A DNA stretch of 64,000 nt from Planctomycetes bacterium B3_Pla. GTDB lineage: Bacteria > Planctomycetota > Phycisphaerae > Sedimentisphaerales > Anaerobacaceae. The translations under genes and the position numbers were made by a program. This document shows, one piece after another, positions 38,301 through 45,917 of this stretch (positions are counted from its first letter, which is position 1; each line of letters opens with the position of its first letter). The DNA lies in contig NJBM01000007.1 of NCBI GenBank assembly GCA_005223045.1, positions 62,001 through 126,000 of the forward strand. The letters run 5' to 3'. Under the pieces are notes generated by a model. It was given only the letters and a program-made list of their open reading frames with translations. It ran no database searches and was not told the origin of the DNA.

Positions 38301-38745
38301 TGGTGCTGCCGCTCCAATCATACTGGCCGTTCCAGCCGCTCATACGGTCGGAAGTGTCTATTTCCTCGCCGTTCAGGCCGGCATGGCATGAATCACCGCC
38401 TCCGTCCGGACCCCAGGCGAGGATCCACACGTAGTGCGTGCCCGTCTTGACAAAGTTGACCTCAAACTCAAGCGACGGACTCTCGGCGGCGTAGCCGGTA
38501 TTGTTCGTGCCCTCGCTCCCATCGGCGACAATCATACCGAGCACGCCTGTAAAGCCGCCCGTGGGCCCACTTTCCACATATTCAGAGCCGCTTTGGCCCT
38601 CGGTTTTGTTGTCATAGTTCTCGGCTTCCACCGACACAATCCCGTCCGGACCGGGATCCTGGTTCAGGGGCTGCGCACCTGCCTGACCGGCAGCCAGCCC
38701 CAACGCCAACAAAAGGCAAGCCAGGTAAACAAATCTACTGTACAT
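35371..38745 (-). CDS. Giant secreted multidomain carbohydrate-binding protein (CBM / FN3-like / F5-8C / DUF1349-like)
   Basis: A 1124-residue protein. Signal peptide at 1-24 (YLACLLLALGLAAGQAGA). Residues 30-185 are a carbohydrate-binding-like module starting NQDPGPDGIVSVEAENYD. Two sugar-binding/FN3-like modules each carry THDVYLG/THDVYFS and YWRIDE/FWRVDE. Residues about 315-475 resemble F5/8 type C. Residues about 570-690 and 880-980 form a split module in which residues about 695-860 (VGSIIARVDSV ... AGVMIRETLDAGSKF) are DUF1349-like. A final CBM-like domain ends in LEIAKREDGVLLDAILITN. It is probably an extracellular glycan-binding or scaffold protein; no catalytic motif is visible. The start has a perfect AAGGAGGA site. 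Confidence 0.8.
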   Translation of the reverse strand: MYSRFVYLACLLLALGLAAGQAGAQPLNQDPGPDGIVSVEAENYDNKTEGQSGSEYVESGPTGGFTGVLGMIVADGSEGTNNTGYAAESPSLEFEVNFVKTGTHYVWILAWGPDGGGDSCHAGLNGEEIDTSDRMSGWNGQYDWSGSTMDTPPSSFEVPSVGVHTVNLWMREDGLLFDKVVLTTNPDFSLSGIEPGPPESIRGARVVAFSPTPGDGAIDVPRDVTLGWEPGALAATHDVYLGMAFDDVNDADRANPRDVLASQGQLANSYLPPQRFGFDETHYWRIDEVNAPPSNMVHKGDIWSFTTEPFSYQVQNIIATASSSAVDKGPENTVNGSGLDSSGLHGNTGEGTMWLSDAAGPQPTWITFEFDTVHKLDEMLVWNSNESLESVIGLGFKDVTIEYSADGVDFMTLGTTHEFAQGPGSADYASNTTIDMAGVAARYVKLTANSNWAGILPQFGLSEIQFFSIPVQAREPDPAAWATDVALDLDLGFRAGREAATHDVYFSNDYQAVADGTAPVTTVTEAGHGPLALDLGKTYFWRVDESNDVETPALWTGEVWGFSTIESLVVDDIESYNDIDPPDPESNRIFESWIDGFGIPTNGALVGNDLPPYAEQTIVHGGRQSMPFSYDNSAGNSEAVLTLSSQRDWTVRGVKQLSLWFRGFPGSVGSFTEGPAGAFTITASGADIWNQADEFHYVYKQLSGVGSIIARVDSVEQTDNWAKAGVMIRETLDAGSKFAAVYITPTNADGTPTNGARFQGRTDTDGGASSDSSVATDEQKAVTAPFWVKIERDVSGNFRGSYSSNGTAWTPMVWRPSISMGSDVYIGLALTSHDPDVTGEARFSGVQTTGTVTGQWQSQDIGILNNSAEQMYVAIANANGTSGLVAHDDPAVTQIDTWTEWRIDLQQFADQGVNLTDVDSISIGLGDKDNSQAGGSGIMYFDDFGLSPEPAPLAEVWLEAEAADTIGASWRTYDDPAASGGKNIGSDDGDGDDNDFVPGAEWIATYNFNVPVAGDYKILLRGQETGADSFWVRIPNAIRQTHEDPDQPGTGWVRFNGMDAPSGWAWDEVHSDDHSQAITNWLLPAGDHTLEIAKREDGVLLDAILITNNLDQDQNTLPDTIPQP

Positions 38746-38779
38746 TGTAGTCCTCCTTAAAGAAGAGATTAGAAAAAAC

Positions 38780-38799
38780 GACCGATAATAATGTCGGTC
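38780..38799 (-). promoter_or_regulatory. Terminator-like hairpin in the leader of the gene at 35371-38745
   Basis: On the minus strand GACCGA / TCGGTC pair across an ATTATTA-type loop and are followed by GTTTTTT, about 30 nt before the ribosome-binding site. The equivalent at 42379-42398 keeps the stem through G-U pairs. It looks like a leader attenuator. Confidence 0.55.
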
Positions 38800-38831
38800 C
38801 TGCGTTACATTTGACCACGACTTGTCTGGAG

Positions 38832-39040
38832 ATAATTCCTCTGATGAGATTCGACGCTACCTCCTTCCTTCATAAACACAACTGGAACTGCCGAAAAAAC
38901 AGAAATTCAGCACCCACAGCACATAATTTCGGACGTTTAACCTACTATTATTTTACAAAAATTCCGCCCTTGCGGTCAAGAGAAATCTCCGGATGATGCT
39001 GTCGAGCACTATGTGTGGATTTAGTTTTACGCAAGTCGGA
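38832..39040 (-). promoter_or_regulatory. Conserved promoter/leader block, copy B
   Basis: About 210 bp upstream of the giant-protein gene, largely the same as 45609-45823. It contains a promoter on the minus strand, TTGACC (38974-38979), 18-bp spacer, TAAAAT (38950-38955). In the transcribed part follows an imperfect stem (arms 38887-38897 and 38928-38938, two mismatches) and then a purine-rich GGAAGGAGGTAG. The region upstream of the -35 is also conserved between the two copies. Confidence 0.75.
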
Positions 39041-39049
39041 ATGAACACA

Positions 39050-39080
39050 GGGCCTATACCGAATCCATCGGCATAGGCCC
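39050..39080 (-). terminator. Conserved 3' hairpin of the gene at 39115-42345
   Basis: Arms GGGCCTATACCGA (39050-39062) and TCGGCATAGGCCC (39068-39080). Compared with 35304-35334 there is one change; on the minus-strand RNA it gives a G-U pair, whereas on the plus strand it gives a mismatch. It starts 34 nt after the stop codon. No T-run. Confidence 0.7.
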
Positions 39081-39114
39081 CGAAATGGTCTAAAATGCTC
39101 GGCTTCACTTTCAC

Positions 39115-42100
39115 TCAATCGATGCTGGAAATCACGATAGCGTCCAGGAGCGCGCCGTCTTCGCGACGGGCGATCTCGAGAGTGTACGTCCCGGCCGGCA
39201 GCGTCCAGTAGGCAGTCTCGCCGGCGTGATCGCCGCTGAATACATCTTCCCAGTGCCAATAGTCTCCGTCCGGCGGATCGGACCACCTCACCCAGCCGGT
39301 GCCGGGATTGTCGGGGTCTTCGCCCGGAGTCAGATCGGCTGCGCCGAGTATTCGGACCCATAAGGAGTCGCCGGCCGGAATAATCACGCGACCGGTGACT
39401 TTGTAGATTCCACCCTGAACCGTGAAGCTGTAAGTAGCTACACCGTCGGCGGGCGGAGTGTCGGATTCGTTGCCGATGCCGACGTCCGTGCCGATACACT
39501 TTCCGGCCGATGCCAGCGGATCATCATAGACTTTCATCGGTTCGCTGATCGAAACGGCCGATTCCGCTTCTATCCATATCTCTTCCGACGGAACCACAAC
39601 CGGGGGCGCCGCCCGATACAGCCGGATGTCGTCGATCAGCACGGTGCCTGCGCCGCCGGCTGCGCCGGTCCTCTCAAGGCCGATGCTGAATTGCGTGACA
39701 TTGGTGAGATTTATTCCCAGACTTGCCAGGTCGATGTCCCACTGCTTCCATCTCACCGCGGCCACGTTGGCCACGTTGCCGGGATATGTCACCTTGACGC
39801 CGTTGACCTTGACATACAGTCGATCGGAGACGGCGTTGCCCGGACTGCCGTGGAACCACAGCACTAAGGTCTGAGGCGAACCTATCGTCCAATTCCGGCC
39901 AACCGGAAGGTCGGCGGTGTTTGCGGTGATCTCTGACAAAGCTGCCGTGCCGTTGTTGTACAGCAAGGGCGCCGACTTACCGCCACCATGCACGATCCCG
40001 CTCTCCAAGGTGGGCTCAAACGGTACGATATAACCCGCAGCCGAGCCGTTTGTTGTCGGATTGTCAAATCCATCTTTCCACGTCTCATATATCAGGTTGC
40101 TGCCCGGCTCACCGGTTACTATGTCATTGTAGGACTCGAAGTCGTCAACGACCAGATAGTCGGCCACACTGAAGCTCCAGACTCCGCCCTTGATGACCGT
40201 TCCGTCGTTGGCTATCTCGTCGATGCGCCAGTAGTACGGCCCGCCGGCCCATTCGACATCCTGTGACGGTGCATAGGTGGTCGTGCTCTGACGACCTTGG
40301 TATATCCCGGTCGCATCGGTTGAGTCGGCGCCGGCGACGGCGTCTCTGTCTGTGCTGAAGTAAACGTCGTGTTCAGTCGCTCCCTCTCCGGCCGACCAGC
40401 TTAACGAAGCTGCCTCGATCAGGGTGGCCAGAGCACCGTTGCCCGGCTGCGGAGTGCCGGGACGACGAGGATCTTCGCCTTTGCTCATGATCTCGACAAT
40501 CTCATCGGCGCTAAGAGCGCGGTCGAACAGTCTGACATCGTCCATGATGCCCTCGTAGAACACGTCATCCTCGGCGGCACTGCCAAGCCGAGTAATGGCG
40601 AGGTCCTGGACGTTCGTGTTGTGAGATTCGGAACCCACTTGAACGCCGTTCACGTACAGCCTGCACCCATCTGCCAGGTCCCACGTCGCGGCAACGTGAG
40701 TCCAACCCTGGCCGCCGACCTCGGGACCGTTTATCGTAATGTCACTTCCGCTGCCGTCCTCTTCGAGGAAGAAATCGATCTCGCCTGCGCCGGGATCGTC
40801 AATATTTATGTGGATCTCATTCTCGCCGCCGTAGCCGTTACCGTAGTCCACGGCGCTTCCATACCAGAGCATACCTTCGTCGTTGTCCTGCGTCGTGTTG
40901 ATCCACATGAGGATAGAACCTTTGCCCGTGGTGACCATTCCCGGCGGAAGATCGACGTAACCCTGGTAGTCACCCAGGAACTCCAGCCCGAGGTTGAACA
41001 TGCTGGTAACCCACTGCAAGTTGGCCGCTCCGGACATCGTGCCGTGATTACCGTGGCCTGACCAGTCAACGACTCTCGTGCCACTGCCGGCCTCGAACTT
41101 CCACCATCCGACCAGACTGGGATCGGTGATCTGTATCTCCGGCAGCGTCTTGAAACTCCATACCTCGCCTCTTGTCGTGGTTGGAGGATTAAGTTGATCG
41201 ACGCGCCAGTAATATGTCTTGTCGTGCTCAAGCGGAGCCGGAGGCGTATAGTCCGCTGTCGTTCTGGAAATCCCCGGCACGGTACCACTGTTGACATCCT
41301 CGAAATTGTCACCGAAATAGAGGGTGTGTAGTTTCACATCCAAGCCCGGATTCCACGTCAGCAGCATGTCCGTGTCCTGATACACGGCCCCGTCATTCGG
41401 GCTGGGGTCGTACGCGTTCAGCGGCGGAATACGGAAACTCCAGACAGGCCCCGCGTGTTTGGTCGTGCCGTCTGCCTCAACCTCATCGACTCGCCAATAG
41501 TACGTCGCCCCATGGGCCAGACCGTCCGGATAGGGAGCTCCCGCAAATCCAACGATCATCGACGGTGTCGGCTGGCTGCCTCGGAAAGTCTCGGCGGTGC
41601 GGTTGTTGACGTCGTCGAAACTCTCACTGAGATACACATCGTGGGATGCGGCAGTTTCTCCGGCGGACCACGAGAAGCTGGCCCACGTAACGTCATGCAG
41701 CGCGCCGTCGGCGGGGTCCGGATCGTAAGCATTCAAGATGGCCCCCCAGAAACTTTCCGGCGGACCGGGCTCGTTACCCGAGAGTGTAAAATCGGGATTG
41801 CTGGTCAGAACGATCTTGTCGATGATAAGTCCGTCCTCGCGCACCCAGATGTTCAAAGTGTGAGGGCCTGTCGAAGTTACGTCGATCCGCGAAGGCCCCG
41901 GTGCCTGATACCTGCCATTGTTCCATTCGTAATCATCGTTCCAGCCGCTCATTTGGCTGGAGAGTGTTGCGTCGCCGTCCAGACCTGCATGGCACGAGTC
42001 ATCGCTGCCACTTGCGCCCCACGCCAGAATCCACACGTAGTGAATGCCGGTCTTGACAAAGTTGATCTCATAATCCAGACGCTCGCTGTTGGTCAGATAG

Positions 42101-42345
42101 TTGCTGCTGTGCCCTCCCTGGCCGTTTGGCGCCCACATGCCGGCAGTGCCGGTAAAGCCCTCAGTGGGCCCGGTCTGCACCCATGCGTGGCCGCCATTTT
42201 CAACATTGGCGTCGAAGTTCTCGGCTTCGACCGATACAATCCCATCGGGGCCGGGATCCTGTTGGAGCGACTGAGCGCCAGCAGAGCCCGCGATAAGCCC
42301 AAACACCAGGAAAAGGCAAGCCAAATAGGTAATCTTACTGTACAT
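39115..42345 (-). CDS. Giant secreted multidomain protein with LamG domain (paralogue of 35371-38745)
   Basis: The start is ATG 42345 behind AAGGAGGA; the longer frame (to 42417) only reads the leader. The product has 1076 residues with a signal peptide (YLACLFLVFGLIAGSAGA). A CBM-like domain (about 28-185) starts QQDPGPDGIVSVEAENFD. FN3-like modules with SHDVYLSESF and YYWRVDEVE follow. A LamG/concanavalin-like domain covers about 405-605 (LVGWWKFEAGSGTRVVDWSG to IMDDVRLFDRALSADEIVEI). Another FN3-like unit and a C-terminal CBM-like domain end in LEIARREDGALLDAIVISS. N- and C-terminal parts match its paralogue, the middle differs. No catalytic residues are recognised. Confidence 0.82.
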   Translation of the reverse strand: MYSKITYLACLFLVFGLIAGSAGAQSLQQDPGPDGIVSVEAENFDANVENGGHAWVQTGPTEGFTGTAGMWAPNGQGGHSSNYLTNSERLDYEINFVKTGIHYVWILAWGASGSDDSCHAGLDGDATLSSQMSGWNDDYEWNNGRYQAPGPSRIDVTSTGPHTLNIWVREDGLIIDKIVLTSNPDFTLSGNEPGPPESFWGAILNAYDPDPADGALHDVTWASFSWSAGETAASHDVYLSESFDDVNNRTAETFRGSQPTPSMIVGFAGAPYPDGLAHGATYYWRVDEVEADGTTKHAGPVWSFRIPPLNAYDPSPNDGAVYQDTDMLLTWNPGLDVKLHTLYFGDNFEDVNSGTVPGISRTTADYTPPAPLEHDKTYYWRVDQLNPPTTTRGEVWSFKTLPEIQITDPSLVGWWKFEAGSGTRVVDWSGHGNHGTMSGAANLQWVTSMFNLGLEFLGDYQGYVDLPPGMVTTGKGSILMWINTTQDNDEGMLWYGSAVDYGNGYGGENEIHINIDDPGAGEIDFFLEEDGSGSDITINGPEVGGQGWTHVAATWDLADGCRLYVNGVQVGSESHNTNVQDLAITRLGSAAEDDVFYEGIMDDVRLFDRALSADEIVEIMSKGEDPRRPGTPQPGNGALATLIEAASLSWSAGEGATEHDVYFSTDRDAVAGADSTDATGIYQGRQSTTTYAPSQDVEWAGGPYYWRIDEIANDGTVIKGGVWSFSVADYLVVDDFESYNDIVTGEPGSNLIYETWKDGFDNPTTNGSAAGYIVPFEPTLESGIVHGGGKSAPLLYNNGTAALSEITANTADLPVGRNWTIGSPQTLVLWFHGSPGNAVSDRLYVKVNGVKVTYPGNVANVAAVRWKQWDIDLASLGINLTNVTQFSIGLERTGAAGGAGTVLIDDIRLYRAAPPVVVPSEEIWIEAESAVSISEPMKVYDDPLASAGKCIGTDVGIGNESDTPPADGVATYSFTVQGGIYKVTGRVIIPAGDSLWVRILGAADLTPGEDPDNPGTGWVRWSDPPDGDYWHWEDVFSGDHAGETAYWTLPAGTYTLEIARREDGALLDAIVISSID

Positions 42346-42378
42346 TGTAGTCCTCCTTAAAAAGAGATCAGAAAAAAT

Positions 42379-42398
42379 GACCGATAATAATTTCAACC
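42379..42398 (-). promoter_or_regulatory. Terminator-like hairpin in the leader of the gene at 39115-42345
   Basis: Minus strand GGTTGA / TCGGTC with T6 following. Three bases differ from the copy at 38780-38799 (A to G, C to T, C to T) and all keep pairing as G-U. About 35 nt before the start codon. Confidence 0.55.
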
Positions 42399-42468
42399 CT
42401 GCGGTACATTTGACCACGACTTGTCTGAGAGTGGTTTAACTGTTTAGAGCTTAACCCCTGCCTGCTCC

Positions 42469-45420
42469 CTACTTAGTTGTATCAAACGCCAACATATCTG
42501 CACGAGGACGTTGCTCGAGCATGTCCTTGAGCGGTCGGAATACTTCCATGATTCTCCGGTAATCCTGATCGGCCTTCGATTTGAAAACCGCGCGACCACA
42601 TTTCTCGGTTCCACCTGCCGAGGCGGCCAGAGGAGCGAGCATGAAATTGTTATTCTCGGGCTTGAGCATGCGTGTGTAGTACTTGCGAGGGATACTTTCC
42701 TTGTGGCACTCGACGCAGCGTCGCGAAGCGACCTCCTCCAGGACCGAGTCCAATTCGTAGGGATACATCCGACGGCTGCCCAGACGCTCCTTGTAACTTG
42801 ACGAAGAAGTGCCGTAGTATGGCACGTTCAAATCGATCCACAAATAAACCCTGCGTCGATCGGCATCGGCAACTTCGACTCTTGGCGTGCCGTCGGTGTC
42901 CGGGTGACCCGTGCGGATAATCTCGGCGAGCTTGCTGGCGGGGCTTCCCCAGCGACCGGGCGCGATTTCGAGGACGTTGTGGCCGGCGCCGTTGATCGTC
43001 CAGATCCACGACGTGTAGGGGCTCTCGCCGCGAGCTGCGTCACCGGCCGGGCCTACCGGGCTGCCGTGCGACAGGAAATTGCGTTCGCCCTGCGTGCCCT
43101 TTCTGGCAAGAATGTCGTACGAGACGCTGAAAAAGTCGGTCTTGTCGCCGGTAAGGTCCACATCCCCGGGCTGCTCACGCTCGTTGTGACACTCGATGCA
43201 GTGCCTGTCCAACACCGGCTGCACCACCTGGTCGTAGCGGAAGCCGACAGCTCCCCACTCGGGCGGCGTCAGCTCCTGCACGACATCGTGCATCGCCGGG
43301 CCTTCGACCATTTTCGGCGCTACCGAGTTGCGGTCGGCGTGGCAGCCGACGCAGCCCTGCACCTCGCCGGGCATCATGTGCGTGAAACTTCTCATACGCT
43401 GCATCGCCCGCCCTTCGGTATCGAGAGCCATGAAGTAAATCGGGACCTCGGCGGGAACGCGAAAGGAGGCGCTGCCGTCGGCCTTAACATCGGCAAAGCC
43501 CCAGAGTCTCTTGGGTGCATAGGTCGCGCCGCATGAGACCAGCGGAAACTGGAACCCGAAAACGGCGATGTTGCGCTTGCCGTGTCCGTCGAGCGTAACG
43601 TTGTTCTGAGGCGAATGAGTACTCTTCTCGATCTCCTGAACAACCGCGATCTGCTTGATGTCGCCGCGTTTAACGTGCGGCTCAAGGCCCTCATATACGT
43701 CACGGACAAACACGGTCGCCCAGGCCCCCGATACGCGGCCGTCTTCGGCAAATATCGCCTCTCGATCCATCGGTCCGCCCGTCAGCATGGGAGGCGCCTG
43801 CATCTCTCGAATTGGCTGAGCGCAGTAATATCCCAGTCCACGGTCGCATCTTAGTAGTGTGACCCTGTCACCGGCGAAGCTGCGAAGCTGGAGTTTTCCA
43901 TTGTTGGAGACCAGATACTTGTCGTCCCCGAGCGGGAAGGGCTTCTCATAAGGCCCGGTCAATCCGTTGCCAAACACTCCGCTGTACCGGAAGATTTCGA
44001 CTTCGGGCGTGAGATTGGTCAGGGCTTCTCTGGCATTGGCGCCCTTGGACGGATCGATCAGAACGATCCCGCCGCGACAGGGGCCGTTGTGGTTGGTAGC
44101 TGTTGCAATAACACTGTTGGTTCCGGGTATCGGCTGTGCGTCCATGAACGTACCCGGCGAGATGACCCGGTTTCCGTAATAGCCGGTAAGGCCGGTGCCG
44201 TCGGGGTTTATCGCCCACAGACTCTGAATCGGGCACGCCGCACGATCGACATATTCCCAGCGGGTGTATATGATGCGTCCGTCATTGAGGACCGACGGCG
44301 TAAAATCCATCAGGTAATTGGCTGAAAGTCGTTTCTGGTTTTGCCCGTTACGGTCCATTCGGTACACGACGGGCGAGGTCACGACGTAGCAGTAGGCGTA
44401 GGCCGGCTTGCGGTCGGAGATGAAGGCGACGCCGCCGTCGGGCAGCCAGCAGGGATCGAGGTTGTTCGATGCCCCTGACGTGAGCTGCTTGAGTCCGGTG
44501 CCGTCTGTTTTGACACGATATATCTGGTAGTTGTTGTCCGACACCGAGCGGTCGATATCTTCGAGCATCGCCACCGGATTGCACAGCTTGAGTCCGCCGC
44601 GTTTCCACGCGAAGACAACTTCCTTTCCGTCATAAGAGAGATCGGCGGTCGAGATCATGCCCTCTGAGGAGTCGATGATGCAGCGGAGCCTGCCGCCGTC
44701 GGCATTGGGTGTATAGACATAGAGCCCGCCGCCTGTCTGGTAGCCTTCGACATGGTAAACGTACACGTGTGAAATGTTCAGGGCATGCCGCTTGACGAGC
44801 AGAATATCACGAAAGCCCATTCGTCCGTCCAGCAGATCTTCGCGCAATCTCAGCGACTCGGGCGTCCGCTCGTAGGGTGGAACGAGCATACGCGAGAGCT
44901 GCGCATCGCCGGGCGTCCCGCCAAAGACGGCTATTTCCGAGGCGCCGGGATTGGCCGCCCCCTTGTGCGCCGAGAGGAATTTGATGCGGATCTCTCGAAC
45001 GGTGCTCTTCGGGATGCTGATTCGCTGTGGTCCGTGACGCATTTCAAGCACGCCTCTTTTGGCAGGCTCGGCGGCGGCGTCCAGATATACTTCGTAGTCC
45101 TTGAAGCATTCCTGGACGATCATACCGGTGCGACCAAAATAGACGATCTCCGCGACCTCGATCGGCTCGGGCCACGTGAGAGTGAATTGTCCGTGCTTAC
45201 CGTCTTGCCCGCGAACACACCAGGCCTCCCGGACGTCCGCCCGGCACTCCTGATCCGGAATCTTACCGTCGACCGCCCACCGCGCCAGGTAATTGTTGCT
45301 GTATTCACTGGAGGCCGAAACTGTTGCTTTGGGCGCAAGATTCGTCGGTTCCCCTGCCCCCAGGTCTGCCACACAGACAACTGCAAGAACTGCCGCTGCG
45401 ATCACACATTCTCTACGCAT
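42469..45420 (-). CDS. HzsA-related protein: F5/8C-like + PD40 beta-propeller + three c-type haem motifs
   Basis: A 983-residue exported protein with a signal peptide at 1-22 (VIAAAVLAVVCVADLGAG). Residues about 25-170 are discoidin-like (NLAPKATVSASSEYSNNY). Residues about 230-560 contain TolB/PD40 propeller repeats (GKEVVFAWKRGG, GGVAFISDRKPAY, GRIIYTRWEY) and the NHNGPCRGGIVLIDPSKG segment of hydrazine-synthase-alpha-related proteins. Haem sites are CVGCH at about 689, CIECH at about 740 and CVECH at about 901. The family includes HzsA but this member need not make hydrazine; such proteins are frequent in planctomycetes without anammox. It would be a periplasmic redox protein. Ribosome-binding site AAAGGGG. 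Confidence 0.85.
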   Translation of the reverse strand: MRRECVIAAAVLAVVCVADLGAGEPTNLAPKATVSASSEYSNNYLARWAVDGKIPDQECRADVREAWCVRGQDGKHGQFTLTWPEPIEVAEIVYFGRTGMIVQECFKDYEVYLDAAAEPAKRGVLEMRHGPQRISIPKSTVREIRIKFLSAHKGAANPGASEIAVFGGTPGDAQLSRMLVPPYERTPESLRLREDLLDGRMGFRDILLVKRHALNISHVYVYHVEGYQTGGGLYVYTPNADGGRLRCIIDSSEGMISTADLSYDGKEVVFAWKRGGLKLCNPVAMLEDIDRSVSDNNYQIYRVKTDGTGLKQLTSGASNNLDPCWLPDGGVAFISDRKPAYAYCYVVTSPVVYRMDRNGQNQKRLSANYLMDFTPSVLNDGRIIYTRWEYVDRAACPIQSLWAINPDGTGLTGYYGNRVISPGTFMDAQPIPGTNSVIATATNHNGPCRGGIVLIDPSKGANAREALTNLTPEVEIFRYSGVFGNGLTGPYEKPFPLGDDKYLVSNNGKLQLRSFAGDRVTLLRCDRGLGYYCAQPIREMQAPPMLTGGPMDREAIFAEDGRVSGAWATVFVRDVYEGLEPHVKRGDIKQIAVVQEIEKSTHSPQNNVTLDGHGKRNIAVFGFQFPLVSCGATYAPKRLWGFADVKADGSASFRVPAEVPIYFMALDTEGRAMQRMRSFTHMMPGEVQGCVGCHADRNSVAPKMVEGPAMHDVVQELTPPEWGAVGFRYDQVVQPVLDRHCIECHNEREQPGDVDLTGDKTDFFSVSYDILARKGTQGERNFLSHGSPVGPAGDAARGESPYTSWIWTINGAGHNVLEIAPGRWGSPASKLAEIIRTGHPDTDGTPRVEVADADRRRVYLWIDLNVPYYGTSSSSYKERLGSRRMYPYELDSVLEEVASRRCVECHKESIPRKYYTRMLKPENNNFMLAPLAASAGGTEKCGRAVFKSKADQDYRRIMEVFRPLKDMLEQRPRADMLAFDTTK

Positions 45421-45608
45421 TGCCGCCCCTTTCCAAAATGAGTTTGACCGGGAATTTATTCAATCTGAGATTTCCCATATTCACTTCTCTAAAAACACTC
45501 TTGCACGCTTAAAGCCCCACAATGTCAAAATCTCATCGAGATTGCAATAATTATCTGGCCGCCCCGGCGAGTTGTCTCGCAAAAAACGCCACCACCGGAT
45601 ACGGGATG

Positions 45609-45823
45609 AGACAATTCCTCTGCGATTTGACACTACCTCCTTCCTTTATGAACCCAATTTGAACCGCCGAAAAAATGAGAATTCAGCACCCATAGCACGA
45701 AATTTCGGCGGTTTAGCTTATTACATTTATACAAAACCGCCGCCCTTGAAGTCAAGAGAAATCTGCGGATGATGGATGATGTTATCGGGCGTTGTGCTTA
45801 GGTTTAGTTTTGCGTAAGTCGGA
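45609..45823 (-). promoter_or_regulatory. Conserved promoter/leader block, copy A
   Basis: About 215 bp upstream of the HzsA-related gene, matching 38832-39040. Minus-strand promoter TTGACT (45750-45755), 18-bp spacer, TATAAA (45726-45731). The leader begins with a 52-nt hairpin (45662-45713) and then GGAAGGAGGTAG. The expected leader is about 300 nt long before the ATG at 45420. Confidence 0.78.
45662..45713 (-). ncRNA. Putative structured leader hairpin
   Basis: Arms AACCGCCGAAA (45662-45672) and TTTCGGCGGTT (45703-45713) form 11 perfect base pairs and enclose a loop with GTGCTATGGGTGCTGAATT on the RNA strand. The loop is nearly unchanged in copy B (GTGCTGTGGGTGCTGAATT), which suggests that the loop, more than the stem, is under constraint. 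No known riboswitch class was recognised. Confidence 0.5.
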
Positions 45824-45842
45824 GCAGTTGACCGGAATTCAC

Positions 45843-45872
45843 TTGCTTTCCTGGGGCCAATTATGGTATAAT
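45843..45872 (+). promoter_or_regulatory. Sigma70-like promoter of the ebo operon
   Basis: TTGCTT (45843-45848), 18-bp spacer, perfect TATAAT (45867-45872), 45 bp before the GTG start at 45918. Confidence 0.6.
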
Positions 45873-45917
45873 AATGCTTGAGCGTGATATAGTAATGCCT
45901 GTAATGGGGGGGGCATC

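Noticed and set aside
42348..42417. Longer start of the gene at 39115-42345
   Set aside because: The added codons read the conserved leader hairpin and ribosome-binding site, so they are untranslated.
42469..45420. Hydrazine synthase, meaning anammox
   Set aside because: The protein is only HzsA-related, with a discoidin front and PD40 repeats, and no hzsB, hzsC or hdh gene is present.
45481..45633. Small 50-codon frame (GTG start) behind GGAAGGAGG in leader copy A
   Set aside because: The start lies only 2 nt after the SD-like run, and copy B has GCG at that place with no matching stop, so it is not conserved as a gene.
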